Below, in pieces: positions 22,737 to 34,800 of a DNA stretch of 64,000 nucleotides. Origin of the DNA: Raineya sp964654605 (GTDB taxonomy: Bacteria > Bacteroidota > Bacteroidia > Cytophagales > Thermonemataceae); the NCBI GenBank assembly GCA_964654605.1, contig CAZZLW010000092.1:6884-70883 (forward strand), in the 5' to 3' direction. The translations under genes were made by a program, and so were the position numbers. Below the pieces are notes generated by a model. That model searched no databases and was not told the origin of the DNA. It worked only from the letters and a program-made list of their open reading frames with translations. How positions within the stretch are numbered: the stretch's first letter is position 1; each line of letters starts with the position of its first letter.

Positions 22737-24179
22737 TTATTGCCAACCACCTCCTAAAGCCCTATATAGAGCAATCGCATACTGAAACTGATGCAAACGA
22801 ATTTCAAACAAATCTATCTCTGCCTCTAATACTGCTTTTTGGGTGGTGATTACCTCCAAATAATTCGCAAAGCCTGTCTTGAATAAGTCTTGCGAGGTAA
22901 TAATAGCTCTTTGCAACTCTTCTACTTCTTTGTTTCGCAAATCATAAACTACTTGCAAATTGGCAAGAATCTTTTGAAAAGTTTGAATTTCCTGAAAAGC
23001 TCGCAGGAGCGTTTTTTGATATTCAAAATAAGCCTCATAATTCCGAGCTATGCTTACTTTATGGTTTGCTTTGAGGGCATTGTTCTGAAAAATAGGGGCT
23101 ACTAAACCTCCCAATAAACCAAAAGCCAAAGATGCTGGATTGAACAAAACATCACTTCGGAATGAATTAAACCCTGCGTAAGCATCAAGAGTTAGCGAGG
23201 GTAAAAAGGCGGCTTGTGCAGAACGTACATCAAAACGAGCCGCTTCCAATTCTTTTTCTGCCATACGTACATCAGGACGCAAGCGGAGCATCTGTACAGG
23301 CGTACCTGTGCGTATTGTAGGAACAGCCTTTTCTAAAAAATTACGAGAACGAGCAATCTTTTGAGGCATTCTACCACACAAAAAATTAATTTGATTTTCC
23401 AAATCTGTAATTTGGTTTTCTAAAAGAAACTGCAAACTTCTTGTACGATAAAGCTGAGCTTGAGTTTGCTGTACCGCTAGTTCGGTAGCTCTGCCTGCCT
23501 CTTTTTGTGTTTTCATCAAAACCAGCACTTGCTCCTGCAACTGAATATTTCTGATTACTACTTCCAATTCACTATCCAACGCCAAAATTTGGTAATACAA
23601 AGTTGCAATATGGGCTATGAGTTCCGTAACTATCAGATTTTTATATTCTTGCGAAGCTAAAATGCGAGCTTGTTGAGCCTTTTTGCTACTGCGTAACTTT
23701 GTCCAAATGTCAATTTCCCAACTACTTCGCAAACCTACGAAAAAATCGGGGGTAGGGCGAGTAGGAATACGCTGGTTTTCGTTGATATTTCCTGAAAGAT
23801 TAGTGTCAAAATTACCTACGCCATTCATTGTAAAATCGCCGAATTTATCTGCTCCCGCCGATGCGTGAAAACGCAGGTTAGGCAAAAGAACTCCCTTGCT
23901 GTACAAATACTCTGCTTTGGCTTTTTCAATGCGTTGCAAAGCGATTTGTAAATCTCTATTATTTTGCAAAGCAATGGCTATCAGGCTTTCTAGTTCATCA
24001 TCTTGAAAAAAATCTTGCCATTTGAGCAGTGCTACTGAATTTGTGTCTTGGGAGGCTAACTCAAAACTTTTTGGAATTTCTACTTTTAGGGGTTCTTGAA
24101 TAGGAACAAAATAACGTTGGCAAGAAAAAAATAAGAACAAAATGCTCCAAAAAATGTATTTTTTTAGGCTCATAGACAT
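22737..24179 (-). CDS. Outer membrane efflux factor, TolC/NodT (OprM-like) family
   Basis: The 480-residue lipoprotein forms the outer membrane duct of an RND tripartite pump. Its signal ends in a lipobox (LFLFFSC, Cys20). The two outer membrane efflux repeats can be followed from SLIAIALQNNRDLQIALQRIEKA and, in the second half, RLRPDVRMAEKELEAARFDVRSAQAAFLPSL. It is the last gene of the adaptor-pump-duct operon, starting 11 bp after the pump gene. Confidence 0.93.
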   Translation of the reverse strand: MSMSLKKYIFWSILFLFFSCQRYFVPIQEPLKVEIPKSFELASQDTNSVALLKWQDFFQDDELESLIAIALQNNRDLQIALQRIEKAKAEYLYSKGVLLPNLRFHASAGADKFGDFTMNGVGNFDTNLSGNINENQRIPTRPTPDFFVGLRSSWEIDIWTKLRSSKKAQQARILASQEYKNLIVTELIAHIATLYYQILALDSELEVVIRNIQLQEQVLVLMKTQKEAGRATELAVQQTQAQLYRTRSLQFLLENQITDLENQINFLCGRMPQKIARSRNFLEKAVPTIRTGTPVQMLRLRPDVRMAEKELEAARFDVRSAQAAFLPSLTLDAYAGFNSFRSDVLFNPASLAFGLLGGLVAPIFQNNALKANHKVSIARNYEAYFEYQKTLLRAFQEIQTFQKILANLQVVYDLRNKEVEELQRAIITSQDLFKTGFANYLEVITTQKAVLEAEIDLFEIRLHQFQYAIALYRALGGGWQ

Positions 24180-24190
24180 TTTTGAAATGA

Positions 24191-27100
24191 TTAGTTTTTT
24201 TCGGAAAATGACAAAACTTCTTGATTTTCTGATGTATGATTTTCGTTTGTAGTGCTTTGTTGGGCAGTTTTTTTCTTTTTCCCTAATTCAGCCATTATTA
24301 CATATAAGCCGGGTATCACAAATACTCCCAATACTGTACCAATGAGCATACCTCCTACGGAAGCAATACCAATGGACTGATTGCCAGCGGCACCTGCACC
24401 CGAAGCCAAACACAAGGGTATCAGACCTGCAATGAAGGCAAGTGAAGTCATCAGGATAGGACGCAAGCGTGAGCCCGCCCCTTCTACTGCGGCTTTTAGA
24501 GCAGAAACTCCCTCTTTCTGCCGCTGAATGGCAAACTCTACAATCAAAATAGCATTTTTACCCAAAAGTCCTACAAGCATTACAAGGGCTACTTGTGCGT
24601 AGATATTATTTTCCAAACCTGTAATTTTCAAAAAGAAATAAGAACCAAAAACTCCCAAAGGTAAAGAAAATAACACGGCAAGCGGCAAGGCAAAACTTTC
24701 GTACTGAGCCGAAAGTATCAGATACACAAAGAGTAAGCAAATTAGGAATATGTAAATTGTTTGGTTTCCTGCTAAAATTTCTTCTCTCGTAATACCCGAC
24801 CAATCAATCACATAACCTTTGGGCAAAACCTCCCGAGCAACTTCCTCTACGGCACGAATGGCATCACCACTACTATACCCTTCTGCCGCTTCGCCATTGA
24901 TAAGTGCCGAGATATACATATTGTAGCGAGTGATTTGCTCCGCTCCATACACACGCTCCAAACGTACAAAAGAAGCAAAAGAAACCATTTCGCCTTCATT
25001 ATTTTTTACATAGAGTTGTAAAATATCTTCGGGTTTGGAACGGTATTGGGGTTTGAGCTGAATCATTACTTTGTACATTTGCCCAAAACGTATAAAATTA
25101 GAAGCATAATAACTACCGATGAGGGCTTGAAGGGTTTCCATTGCATTTTCAATGCTTACACCTTTTTTGGCGGCGACTTCTTGGTCAAGATGAATGAGGT
25201 ATTGAGGAAAATCGGCATTGAAAGTAGTAAATGCCGTCTTGATTTCAGGGCGTTTCTGGAGGGCTTCAATAAATTGTTTGGTAATTTGTGCTGTTTTGGG
25301 CAAAGAAAGGTCTTCGGTTTTATTTTGCAAACGTAACTCAAAACCGCTGGAATTACCAAAACCTGGCACCGTGGGTGGCAAGAAAAACTCTATTTCGGCA
25401 TCTTTGATATCTTTGGTGATTTCTGCAAAAATGCGTGTAAGCTCTTCGGCGGTTTCTTTACGATTTTCCCAAGGTTTTAGGTTAATCATTCCCATACCAT
25501 ACGAGGCTCCTGTGGATTCTGTAAGAATACTATAACCTGCTAAAGTAGAAATAGACTCTATTGCAGGATGATTCTGCAAAGCTTTTTGAATTCTATCCAA
25601 AGTTGCAGAAGTTCGCTCCAAAGTTGAACCAACAGGCGAAGTAACGCTTACGTAAATCATTCCTTGGTCTTCGGTGGGGATAAATCCTGTGGGTAAAATT
25701 TTGTTGACACCTATCACAAGCACAATAGCCATTACAGTGGCAAGCAATGTGAATTTTTTATGAGGAGCAATACGAGCTACTATTTTTTTGTAAAAATTTT
25801 CAACCCACTCATATTTTTGGTTGAATTTTTCAAAAAATCGGAAAATCCAAGTTTTTTTCAAAGATTCTTCGCCTTCTTCGGGGTCGTGGTAGTGTGTATG
25901 TTTGAGCCATAAGGCACATAAAGCAGGGGTAAAAGTAAGAGCATTGACACCTGAAATCACAATCGCAAAAGCCAAAGTAAGCGAAAACTGCCGATAAAAA
26001 ATCCCTACGGGACCCGAAAGAAATGCCACAGGTACAAAAACCGCAGACATCACAAGCGTAATAGCTAAAATAGCCCCCGAAATTTCGTTCATTGCTTCAA
26101 TAGTAGCCTGCAAGGGCGTACAATGTTTTTCGTGCATTTTTACGTGAACAGCCTCTACTACTACTATTGCATTATCCACCACAATACCAATGGCAAGCAC
26201 TAACGCAAAAAGTGTAAGCATATTGATAGAAAAGCCGAGCAGTTGCAGGAAAACAAACGTTCCTACAAGTGCCACAGGCACAGCCAAAGCACTAATCAGC
26301 GTAGAGCGAAAGTCTTGCAGAAACAAATAAACCACTACAAAAACCAAAATAAAAGCCTCTATCAGTGTTTTGATAACTTCGTGAATGGAAGCATCTAAAA
26401 AGCGAGAAACATCGTAGGCTATGCCGTAGGTCATACCCGGTGGGAAAGAAGTTTCTTTCAGTTCAGCCATTTTGGCTTTGATATTTTTGATAACTTCTGC
26501 GGCGTTGGAGCCTGGACGCTGTTTTATCATAATAGATGCCGAAGGTCTGCCATCTGTTTTGGAAATCATTGAATACGTAAGCGAGCCAAATTCTACATCA
26601 GCAATATCTTTGAGACGTAAAATTGAGCCATCTTTTTCGGCACGGATAACCAAATTTTCATATTCTTCGGGTGTTTTGAACTTACCCGTATAACGCAGTA
26701 CATACTCCAAACTTTGGGCTTTTTTGGCAGAACTTTCCCCTGTTTTACCTGGTGCGGCTTCAATGTTTTGCTTGCGTATGGCTTGTATCACATCATCAGG
26801 GCTTATTTTGTACGAACTCATTCGGTAGGGCTTGAGCCAAATACGCATCGCATATTCTTTGGAGCCTAAAATTTCACAAAAACCTACCCCATCGATGCGT
26901 TTGAGTTCCTTAATAATATTGATGTCAGCAAAGTTGTAAATAAACTCCTCGTCTGCATTTTCATCACTGCTGTAAATATTCAGGTACATCAGCATACTAT
27001 TCACTTCCTTTTCGGTAGAAACCCCTGCACGGATAACCTCTTCGGGAAGTTCGTCAATAACCGTAGCCACCCTATTTTGTACGCTTACTGCCGCTACATC

Positions 27101-27400
27101 GGGGTCAGTACCTACCTTGAAGTATACCGTAATGAGCGTAACACCGCTATTATTGATAACCGTACTCATATAAGTCATACCCGGAACGCCGTTGATAGCT
27201 CTTTCAAGAGTAATAGCAACGGCATTCATTGAGGTTTCAGCATTTGCACCTGTATATTTAGCTGTAACGGTTACGGAAGGGGGAGCAATATCGGGGAATT
27301 GGGTTACAGGCAACTGAAACAAAGCCAGCAAGCCTAAAAGCACAAAGAAAATAGAAATCACCAGCGAAAGAATAGGTCGCCGAATAAAACGCTCTACCAT
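24191..27400 (-). CDS. RND efflux pump, AcrB/MexB (HAE1) family
   Basis: The 1069-residue inner membrane pump expels hydrophobic compounds using the proton gradient. It starts MVERFIRRPILSLVISIFFVLLGLLALFQLPVTQFPDIAPP, has two sets of six helices around two large periplasmic loops, and ends in a charged cytoplasmic tail. In helix 4 the motif reads GIVVDNAIVVVEAV, where AcrB has Asp-Asp; the second Asp is Asn here. The helix 10 Lys is present (GKNAILIVEFA). It begins 8 bp after the adaptor gene. No TetR-type regulator lies next to the operon. Substrates cannot be predicted. Confidence 0.95.
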   Translation of the reverse strand: MVERFIRRPILSLVISIFFVLLGLLALFQLPVTQFPDIAPPSVTVTAKYTGANAETSMNAVAITLERAINGVPGMTYMSTVINNSGVTLITVYFKVGTDPDVAAVSVQNRVATVIDELPEEVIRAGVSTEKEVNSMLMYLNIYSSDENADEEFIYNFADINIIKELKRIDGVGFCEILGSKEYAMRIWLKPYRMSSYKISPDDVIQAIRKQNIEAAPGKTGESSAKKAQSLEYVLRYTGKFKTPEEYENLVIRAEKDGSILRLKDIADVEFGSLTYSMISKTDGRPSASIMIKQRPGSNAAEVIKNIKAKMAELKETSFPPGMTYGIAYDVSRFLDASIHEVIKTLIEAFILVFVVVYLFLQDFRSTLISALAVPVALVGTFVFLQLLGFSINMLTLFALVLAIGIVVDNAIVVVEAVHVKMHEKHCTPLQATIEAMNEISGAILAITLVMSAVFVPVAFLSGPVGIFYRQFSLTLAFAIVISGVNALTFTPALCALWLKHTHYHDPEEGEESLKKTWIFRFFEKFNQKYEWVENFYKKIVARIAPHKKFTLLATVMAIVLVIGVNKILPTGFIPTEDQGMIYVSVTSPVGSTLERTSATLDRIQKALQNHPAIESISTLAGYSILTESTGASYGMGMINLKPWENRKETAEELTRIFAEITKDIKDAEIEFFLPPTVPGFGNSSGFELRLQNKTEDLSLPKTAQITKQFIEALQKRPEIKTAFTTFNADFPQYLIHLDQEVAAKKGVSIENAMETLQALIGSYYASNFIRFGQMYKVMIQLKPQYRSKPEDILQLYVKNNEGEMVSFASFVRLERVYGAEQITRYNMYISALINGEAAEGYSSGDAIRAVEEVAREVLPKGYVIDWSGITREEILAGNQTIYIFLICLLFVYLILSAQYESFALPLAVLFSLPLGVFGSYFFLKITGLENNIYAQVALVMLVGLLGKNAILIVEFAIQRQKEGVSALKAAVEGAGSRLRPILMTSLAFIAGLIPLCLASGAGAAGNQSIGIASVGGMLIGTVLGVFVIPGLYVIMAELGKKKKTAQQSTTNENHTSENQEVLSFSEKN

Positions 27401-27408
27401 AATATTAT

Positions 27409-28530
27409 TTACAAGTTTTCAGCTAATAAACTATCTACGGAAATGATTTTGGGCTGAACACTCACCCCCTCTTTCAAACTTTGGATACCTTCTACTACAA
27501 TTTTTTCACCCACTTTCAGACCTGATTTTACGATATAAAAATTTTCTCTTCTTTTCAGCGGTATAAAACTTCTGAGCTGTGTTTTATTGTTTTTATCCAA
27601 TACATACACATAGTTTTTATCCTGAATTTCCATTACCGCTTTTTGAGGAACAACAATAGATTTTTGTATTTTATTTGAAACTAAGACCTTACCCGTAGCA
27701 CCGTGTTTGAGCAGGCGGTCGGGGTTAGGGAATTTGGCTCGGAAAGCAATAGAGCCTGAGCCGCCCTCAAAATCACCTTCCAGTGTTTCAATTACTCCCT
27801 CATAGGCGTATTGGCTATTATTGGAAAGTATGAGCTTTACAATCTGCTGTTTGATAGTAGTATCCGCCTGACGCTTTTTCATATACTCCAAATACTCGTT
27901 TTCTGTAATCTTGAAGTAAGCATACATTGAAGAGTTATCGGAAATCGTAGTTAGTAGAGTTCCTTCTTGCAAAAGACTACCAATTTTGAGCGGAATTCTA
28001 TCTATCAAACCATCAAAAGGGGCGTGAATAATTGTATAAGAAAGTTTAAGCTCTGCTTTTTGAAGGTCGGCACGGGCTTCTTCTACTTTGGCAAGAGCGG
28101 CTTTCCATTTAGCTTCTGCCATTTTTAATTCTACATCAGAAACTACTTTTTTATCTACCAAAAGTTTAACTCGCTCTACTTCAATTTCGGCAGTACGAGC
28201 TTCTGCAATGGCGGTTTGCAAGTTTGCATTGGCGGTAGCTACTTCCGCCTTATACTCTAAATCATTGATTTTGAATAGAGCCTGTCCTTTGCTCACTCTT
28301 TTTCCTTCATCTACAAAAATTTGTTCCAAAAAGCCCGCCACCTTATTGCGTATTTCAACATTTTTTACTGCCTGAATATCAGCTACATAATATTCATAGT
28401 CTTCAATATCTTGCTCCTTGACTTCAACGACAGACAAAGACACAGGGGCTTGTTGTCCATCGTTTTTAGGGGAGCAAGCAACAAAAAAAATCGTGCAAAG
28501 AAACCAAGCACTAAAACACCTCTTAAACAT
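27409..28530 (-). CDS. RND efflux periplasmic adaptor (MFP) lipoprotein
   Basis: The 373-residue adaptor links pump and outer membrane duct. The ATG at 28530 gives a lipoprotein signal (FLCTIFFVAC, Cys20); a TTG two codons earlier is less likely. Next come the lipoyl-like domain with KVAGFLEQIFVDEGKRVSKGQALFKI, a long alpha-hairpin (about residues 90-160), then the returning lipoyl half LSYTIIHAPFDGLIDRIPLKIGSLL. It is first in the operon. A possible -7 box lies at 28621-28628. Confidence 0.94.
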   Translation of the reverse strand: MFKRCFSAWFLCTIFFVACSPKNDGQQAPVSLSVVEVKEQDIEDYEYYVADIQAVKNVEIRNKVAGFLEQIFVDEGKRVSKGQALFKINDLEYKAEVATANANLQTAIAEARTAEIEVERVKLLVDKKVVSDVELKMAEAKWKAALAKVEEARADLQKAELKLSYTIIHAPFDGLIDRIPLKIGSLLQEGTLLTTISDNSSMYAYFKITENEYLEYMKKRQADTTIKQQIVKLILSNNSQYAYEGVIETLEGDFEGGSGSIAFRAKFPNPDRLLKHGATGKVLVSNKIQKSIVVPQKAVMEIQDKNYVYVLDKNNKTQLRSFIPLKRRENFYIVKSGLKVGEKIVVEGIQSLKEGVSVQPKIISVDSLLAENL

Positions 28531-28620
28531 AATCAAATGATAAATTTTTAGAAAAATTCAATTTAGATGTAAAACGGATAATTATTAGGAAGGGTGTTCA
28601 GAATTTTGGTTATTTTTTTG

Positions 28621-28628
28621 CAAAGTTA
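28621..28628 (-). promoter_or_regulatory. Possible -7 box of the RND operon
   Basis: Minus-strand TAACTTTG matches TAnnTTTG and lies about 90 bp upstream of the adaptor ATG. No TTG is found at the expected -33 position. The 320-bp gap between the adaptor gene and sprA otherwise holds only AT-rich sequence and the sprA promoter. Confidence 0.3.
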
Positions 28629-28756
28629 GCTAATTTTCTAAAAACATAACTCTCTGAAAGAAATTTTTGTTTGAAATTATCTTTTTTTGAAAGTAAAATT
28701 TAGTTTTGCACGAAATTTGCTTGTAGATTTGCAACTTTCTCGTTTTTCTCTCATTT

Positions 28757-28786
28757 TTGTTTTTTTAGGAATAATCTTTATTTTTG
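28757..28786 (+). promoter_or_regulatory. Bacteroidota-type promoter of sprA
   Basis: TTG (28757-28759) and TATTTTTG (28779-28786) are separated by 19 bp. The predicted transcript starts near 28793, leaving about 58 nt before the TTG start at 28851. Confidence 0.6.
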
Positions 28787-28850
28787 AAGCCCCTTAATTC
28801 GTGTGCTTATTGAATATTTTTACGAAAAAGGCTAATTAAACTTTTACAAA

Positions 28851-31800
28851 TTGTTACGTCAAGGCTTACACTTATGGATAGTGGGCAGTGTGTTGTTTTC
28901 GCTTTGTATCTGGAGCGGCAACCGCCCCGCCCTATATGATAGCAATTTTGATGAATGGGATTTCCCTTCCATTCCCCAAGATACCCCCAAGTATCAGAAA
29001 AGTCGCTTTTCTACCTATCAGTTTCCTGATAGGCGTGGCGATTTGTTTGGCTCACATCGCAGTAAATCTCTACTAGACCTCAAACCATCCAATCTTAAAA
29101 CCAACTTCAAAGTAGATTTAAACGATACTGCTCGCAGTTATGTAGTGGAAGAAAAAATTGGCGAATACGACTACCGCCCCCCCTCACGCATTACACGCAA
29201 AGATTTAGACTACTTTCAAGATTTAGAAATTAACAAAAAGTTCTGGAAAATCAATGGGGCAAATACTGCCGAAGAAACTGCTACCCAAAATTCTCGTTTC
29301 AATTTCAAGCCTCGTATCCCTATTGGAAGCAAACTTTTTGGAAAAATATTTGGTGGCGATGCCGTAGATTTCAAATTCAATGGCTTTGTGAATCTGGATT
29401 TTGGCTATAAAAGGCAAAATGTTGCCAACCCCGCTATTCCTGCCGATAGGCAAAGCAACGGCGTTTTTGATTTTGACCCCCACGCCAATTTCAGCGTAAC
29501 AGGCAAAATTGGCGATAAACTTTCTCTCGCTACCAGCTACGACACCAAAGCCAGTTTCAACTTTGAAAATACCTTTCGGGTGCAGTACAAAGCCTATCCC
29601 GAAGAAGCTCTGCAAGATGTAAAATTTGGTAATGTTAATTTTTCTCCTGGTGTAGCTCTTATTCAAGGTAGCCAAAACCTTTTTGGTATTCGTACCGATT
29701 GGCAATTTGGTAAGCTCAAAATGCAAAACGTAATTGCTAACCAACGTTCTACTGCTGATGAAATTCGTTTGCAAGGCGGCAGACAAGTTCGCCGTTTTGA
29801 AATACGAATGACTGACTACGAGGAAAATAAGCACTTTTTCCTTTCACAATTTCATCGCAGACGCTACGAACCTGCTCTTGCCACAATGCCTATCATCAAT
29901 TCGGGCGTACTCATTACACGGGTAGAAGTGTATGTAACCAATCGCACCAACAACACCCAAAACCTACGTAACATCATTGCCTTCTTAGATTTGGGGGAAG
30001 CACAAAGCTATCGCAATGCCCTCCCCTTTGTGGGAGCAAATGCTAATCCCAATTTCCCTGCGGGCAACCAAGCCAACAATCTTTTTGCCAATATCAACAA
30101 CAATACTTCGGTACGCAACCCGCAAACAGCGGCAGACTTTTTGGAGCTACAAGGCTTACGCCGAGGCACAGATTTTGAAGTGTTGCGTGCCGCCCGAAAA
30201 CTTGAACCCAACGAATTTACCTTTCACCCCCAATTAGGGTATATCTCGCTGAATACTCCTTTGCGTAATGATGAAATTTTGGGCATTTCTTTTGAATACA
30301 CCTTCAACGGACAGCAGTACAAAGTAGGTGAGCTATCCGAAGACTACGTCAATCGTCCCCAAGAGGAGGCTATTTTTGTAAAAATGTTACGCCCTTCTAC
30401 CATTCGCACCGATTTACCTTCTTGGGATTTGATGATGAAAAATATCTATGCACTGGGTACTGCTCAAATTCAACAACAAGGCTTTCAGCTACGAATTATC
30501 TACCGAGATGATATTTCAGGATTGGATAACCCCGCCCTACAAGAAGGAGAACGCACCAAAGATGTTCAACTTATCAAAATTTTTGGTTTAGACCAACTCA
30601 ACCCTCGTGGCGATAGGGTAATAGACCCACAAGGAAATGCCGTAAAAGACCGCTTTGGCAGAGCCATAGGCGATGGAAATTTTGATTTTGTAGAAGGCAT
30701 CACTATAAATACCCAAAAAGGCTTACTCATTTTTCCTGTATTAGAGCCTTTTGGCAGAACGCTACGCAGCGAGTTCAATGCCGCCACCGAAGCCAATCTG
30801 ATTGGTAAGTATGTCTTTCAAGAACTTTATACAGGCACTCGCAACGATGCCCAAAACAATTTCGCTACCAAAAATAAATTTTTTATCAAAGGGCAATACG
30901 AAGGCACTGCCACAGGAAACACGGTCTTTTTGCCCGGTATCAATATTGCCCAAGGTTCGGTAATTGTAAAAGCAGGCGGCGTACCCCTTACAGAAGGTAC
31001 TGACTACCAAGTAAATTACTCCACAGGGCAAGTAACTATCACCAACGATGCCGTTCTCAATTCGGGTAAAGAAATTACGATTAGCTTTGAAAAAGCAGAC
31101 TTATTCAACTTGCAAGTACGCAACTTTTTAGGCTCTCGTTTTGAATACGAAGTAGATAAAGACCTAAAATTGGGCTTTACCATTGCAAACTTGCGGGAGC
31201 GTCCTGTACTTACGCGTGTAGCAATGGGGCAAGAAGCTATCAACAACACAATGATTGGCTTTGATGTAAAACTCAAACGAGATTCTCGCTTCCTAACCAA
31301 GCTCACCGATGCCTTTCCACTTATTCAAACCAAAGAAAAATCCACAATTCAGTTTGATGCCGAAATCGCCCAGATACGCCCCAATGCGGCACGATTGAGC
31401 GGAGCAGTTTCTTATATTGATGACTTTGAAGGCTCAAGAACCCCTTTTGATTTGGGCAATACAGCTCATTTACGTTGGAAATTAGGCTCTACCCCACGCC
31501 GTATTCTTGACCAGCAAGGCACGCTCTCCTCACCTCTGGAATATGCCTACCGCAGAGCAAGAATGGCTTGGTACAATGTAGATAACTCTATTTTTTACAA
31601 CCAAAGCCAAAGACCTTCTAATATTTCTGCCACCGACCTTGAAAACCATTATATGCGGGTAGTAGCTCCGCAAGAAATTTTCCCTAACAGACAATTTGAA
31701 AACATTGCTGTCAATCAAAACTTATTTGAAATCGCTTATTTCCCTGACGAAAGAGGCTCTTTCAACTACAATCCCAACCTAACGCCTGATGGCAAACTGC

Positions 31801-34800
31801 CCAATCCTGCTCAAAATTTTGCTTCTATCACAAGAGCCATTACCCAAGAAGTAGATTTTGATAATGCCAACATTGAATACATTGAGTTTTGGCTATTAGA
31901 CCCTTTCATTGCGGGTGAGCGTGGGCGTGTGATTGTCAGCGGCGACCAAGGTGCCAATAATACCACAGGCGGCGAATTGTACATCAATTTGGGCAACATT
32001 TCAGAAGATGTAATGAAAGATACTCGCCATTTCTTTGAAAATGGCTTGCCCGAAACCGCCGAAAGTACCGCCAAAGACCCAACAGCTTGGGGATTTGTAC
32101 CCCGAAATCAGTTCCTCAATAATGCGTTTAGCAATTCGCCCGGCGTAAGAGGCTTACAAGATGTGGGTTTAGACGGCTTGCGAAATGCCGAAGAAAACGA
32201 CTTTTTTCAAAACTATCTCAATAGCCTCCCTCCTGCGGTGCGTAGCCAAGTAGAGGCAGATGTTTCAGCAGATAATTTCAAGTTTTATCTGGACGGCGAA
32301 TACAATGCCCGTAATGCCAAAATTATTGAGCGTTACAAATACTACAACAACACCGAAGGCAACTCGCCCGAAAATACAGGCGGGCAATTTACACAATCGG
32401 CTACCAACTTCCCCGATAACGAAGATTTGAATACAGATAACACCATTAGCGATTTAGAAGAGTATTACGAGTACCGCATTTCGCTTCGTCCATCAGATTT
32501 GGTAGTAGGGCAAAATTATATTGTGGATAAAGTGGAAGTCAAAGACCCACGCATTACCAAAAACCAAGACATTGTTACCTGGTATCAGTTTCGTATTCCT
32601 GTCAGAGAATTTACCGAAAAAGTTGGTAATATCAATGGATTCAAATCTATTCGCTTTATGCGTTTGTATATGACTGGCTTCCAACAGCCCGTTGTATTGC
32701 GAATGGCACAATTCCAAATGGTAGCCAATCAGTGGCGAAGATATTTAGGAGATTTGCGTGATAAAGGCTTACAACTCCCCCCTGAGCCTTACAATCCCTC
32801 TTTTGTGGTTTCTGTGGTAAATGTAGAAGAAAATGGAACACCAGCCACAGGCGTAATTCCTTATGTAATTCCGCCCGGGTTTGTGAGGGATAGAGATATT
32901 ACGACTATCAACAATCGTGAGTTTAACGAACAATCTTTGCAGATTTGCGTAGATGGCTTACAAGATAGAGATGCTCGTGCCGCTTTCAAAAACGTGAATC
33001 TCAATATGCTTTACTACAAACGCCTTTCAATGCCTATTCACGCCCAATCACCAGATAACAACATTCAGGACGGCGAACTTTCGGCTATTGTACGTTTGGG
33101 CACAGATTTTAATGAAAATTACTACGAAATTGAAATTCCTCTCTCTTTTACAAGAATTTCTGAAGTCCAAGCAGTGCCTACTTTGGAAGCTCTGCAAAGA
33201 ATTATTTGGAAACCCGAAAACGAATTGGATATTGCTTTGGAAGATTTGGTAGAAACCAAAATTCAGCGAAACAATACTTTTGGCTTTCGGAACAACTTAT
33301 TTGTTCCTTTTACAAGGCAAGTAGGCAGATACAGGGTAACCGTGGTCGGTAACCCCGATTTGAGTGCAGTTTTGGTACTAATGCTCGGAATCAAAAACCC
33401 TAATTTGCCCAATGACGACCGCCGCCCCAAATCGGCTTGTGTGTGGTTTAATGAATTGCGTGCCGTAGGCTTTGACCGCACCAATGGTGTTGCCGCTAAT
33501 GCCCGCCTGATGTTCAACCTTGCCGATTTTGCTCAAATTCAGGCTTCAGGGGCTATCCGTACCGCAGGTTTCGGGCAAATATCCCAAAAAGTTTCTGAAA
33601 GACAACTACGCAACGACTGGGAATTTGACACCCAAGGCACTTTCGCTTTGGATAAATTTACCCCTGCCAAATGGGGCATACGCTTGCCCGTATTTTTAAG
33701 CTACCAACGCCGAAATTCTACCCCTCTCTTTGACCCCTTCGACCCCGATGTGAGAGTAAAACGTTCTTTGGAAAAATTTGCTACTGATGGTGAAAGAGAA
33801 TTTTTCAAAAGTCTTATTGAAGACCGAGAAACCCGCCGAAGTATCAATTTTACGAATGTACGTAAAATGAAAACCAACAAAGAACGCAAAACAATGCCTT
33901 GGGATATTCCAAACTTTGGCTATACGTGGTCGTATTCCGATATTCAGCGAAGTAGCCCGTATGTAGCAAGCTATTTGCAACAAAATTGGAAACAAAGCCT
34001 TACCTACAACTATACACGCGAGTTCAATTATATTGAGCCTTTCAAGAAAAGTAAAGCCAAATGGTTACAATCGCCTTGGCTCAAATTTATCAAAGAAACC
34101 AATTTCAATCCTTTGCCCAATGGCTTTACTGCCCGAGGCGATTTGGATAGAACTTTCATTCGTACCCAACTCCGTTCAGGTGATTTTAGGGTAGAAAATT
34201 TTGAGCCTTTTTTTGAAAAATTCTATAATTTCAACCGAGATTATAGCTTGCAATGGAATTTGACAAGAAACCTCACATTCAGCGGAAATGCCCAAGCCCA
34301 AGCCATTATAGACGAGCCTTTCGGCGAATTGAACGCACCGGGTAGCAGACAAGCCGTGCAAGAAAATCTGCTCAAACTGGGACGTATGAAAGATTATTCC
34401 CAACGCTTCAATGCCAGCTACAAATTACCTTTGGATAAATTCCCTATCACCGACTGGGTAACGGCAAACTACACCTATAATGCCAATTATCGTTGGACAG
34501 CCGCCTCGCTGGGATTAGAAAAAATCTTGGGTAATAACATTCAAAATAACCGAGAGCAAAGTCTGCGTACTACCGCCGATTTTACCAAATTATACAACAA
34601 AGTAAAATTGCTCAAAGCCGTCAATGACTATAAACCTGCGAGTAAGCCCAATCAGCCTAAATTGAGCAAAGCCGAACGCAAAAAGCAAAAAGAGGCTGAA
34701 CGCAAAAAGCGTTTGGAAGAAAAGCGTCAGAAGGAACTTGAAAAGAAAAAAGCCAAAGAAGCTAAAAAACAATCCAAAGATAGTTTGCAAAAAGATTCTT

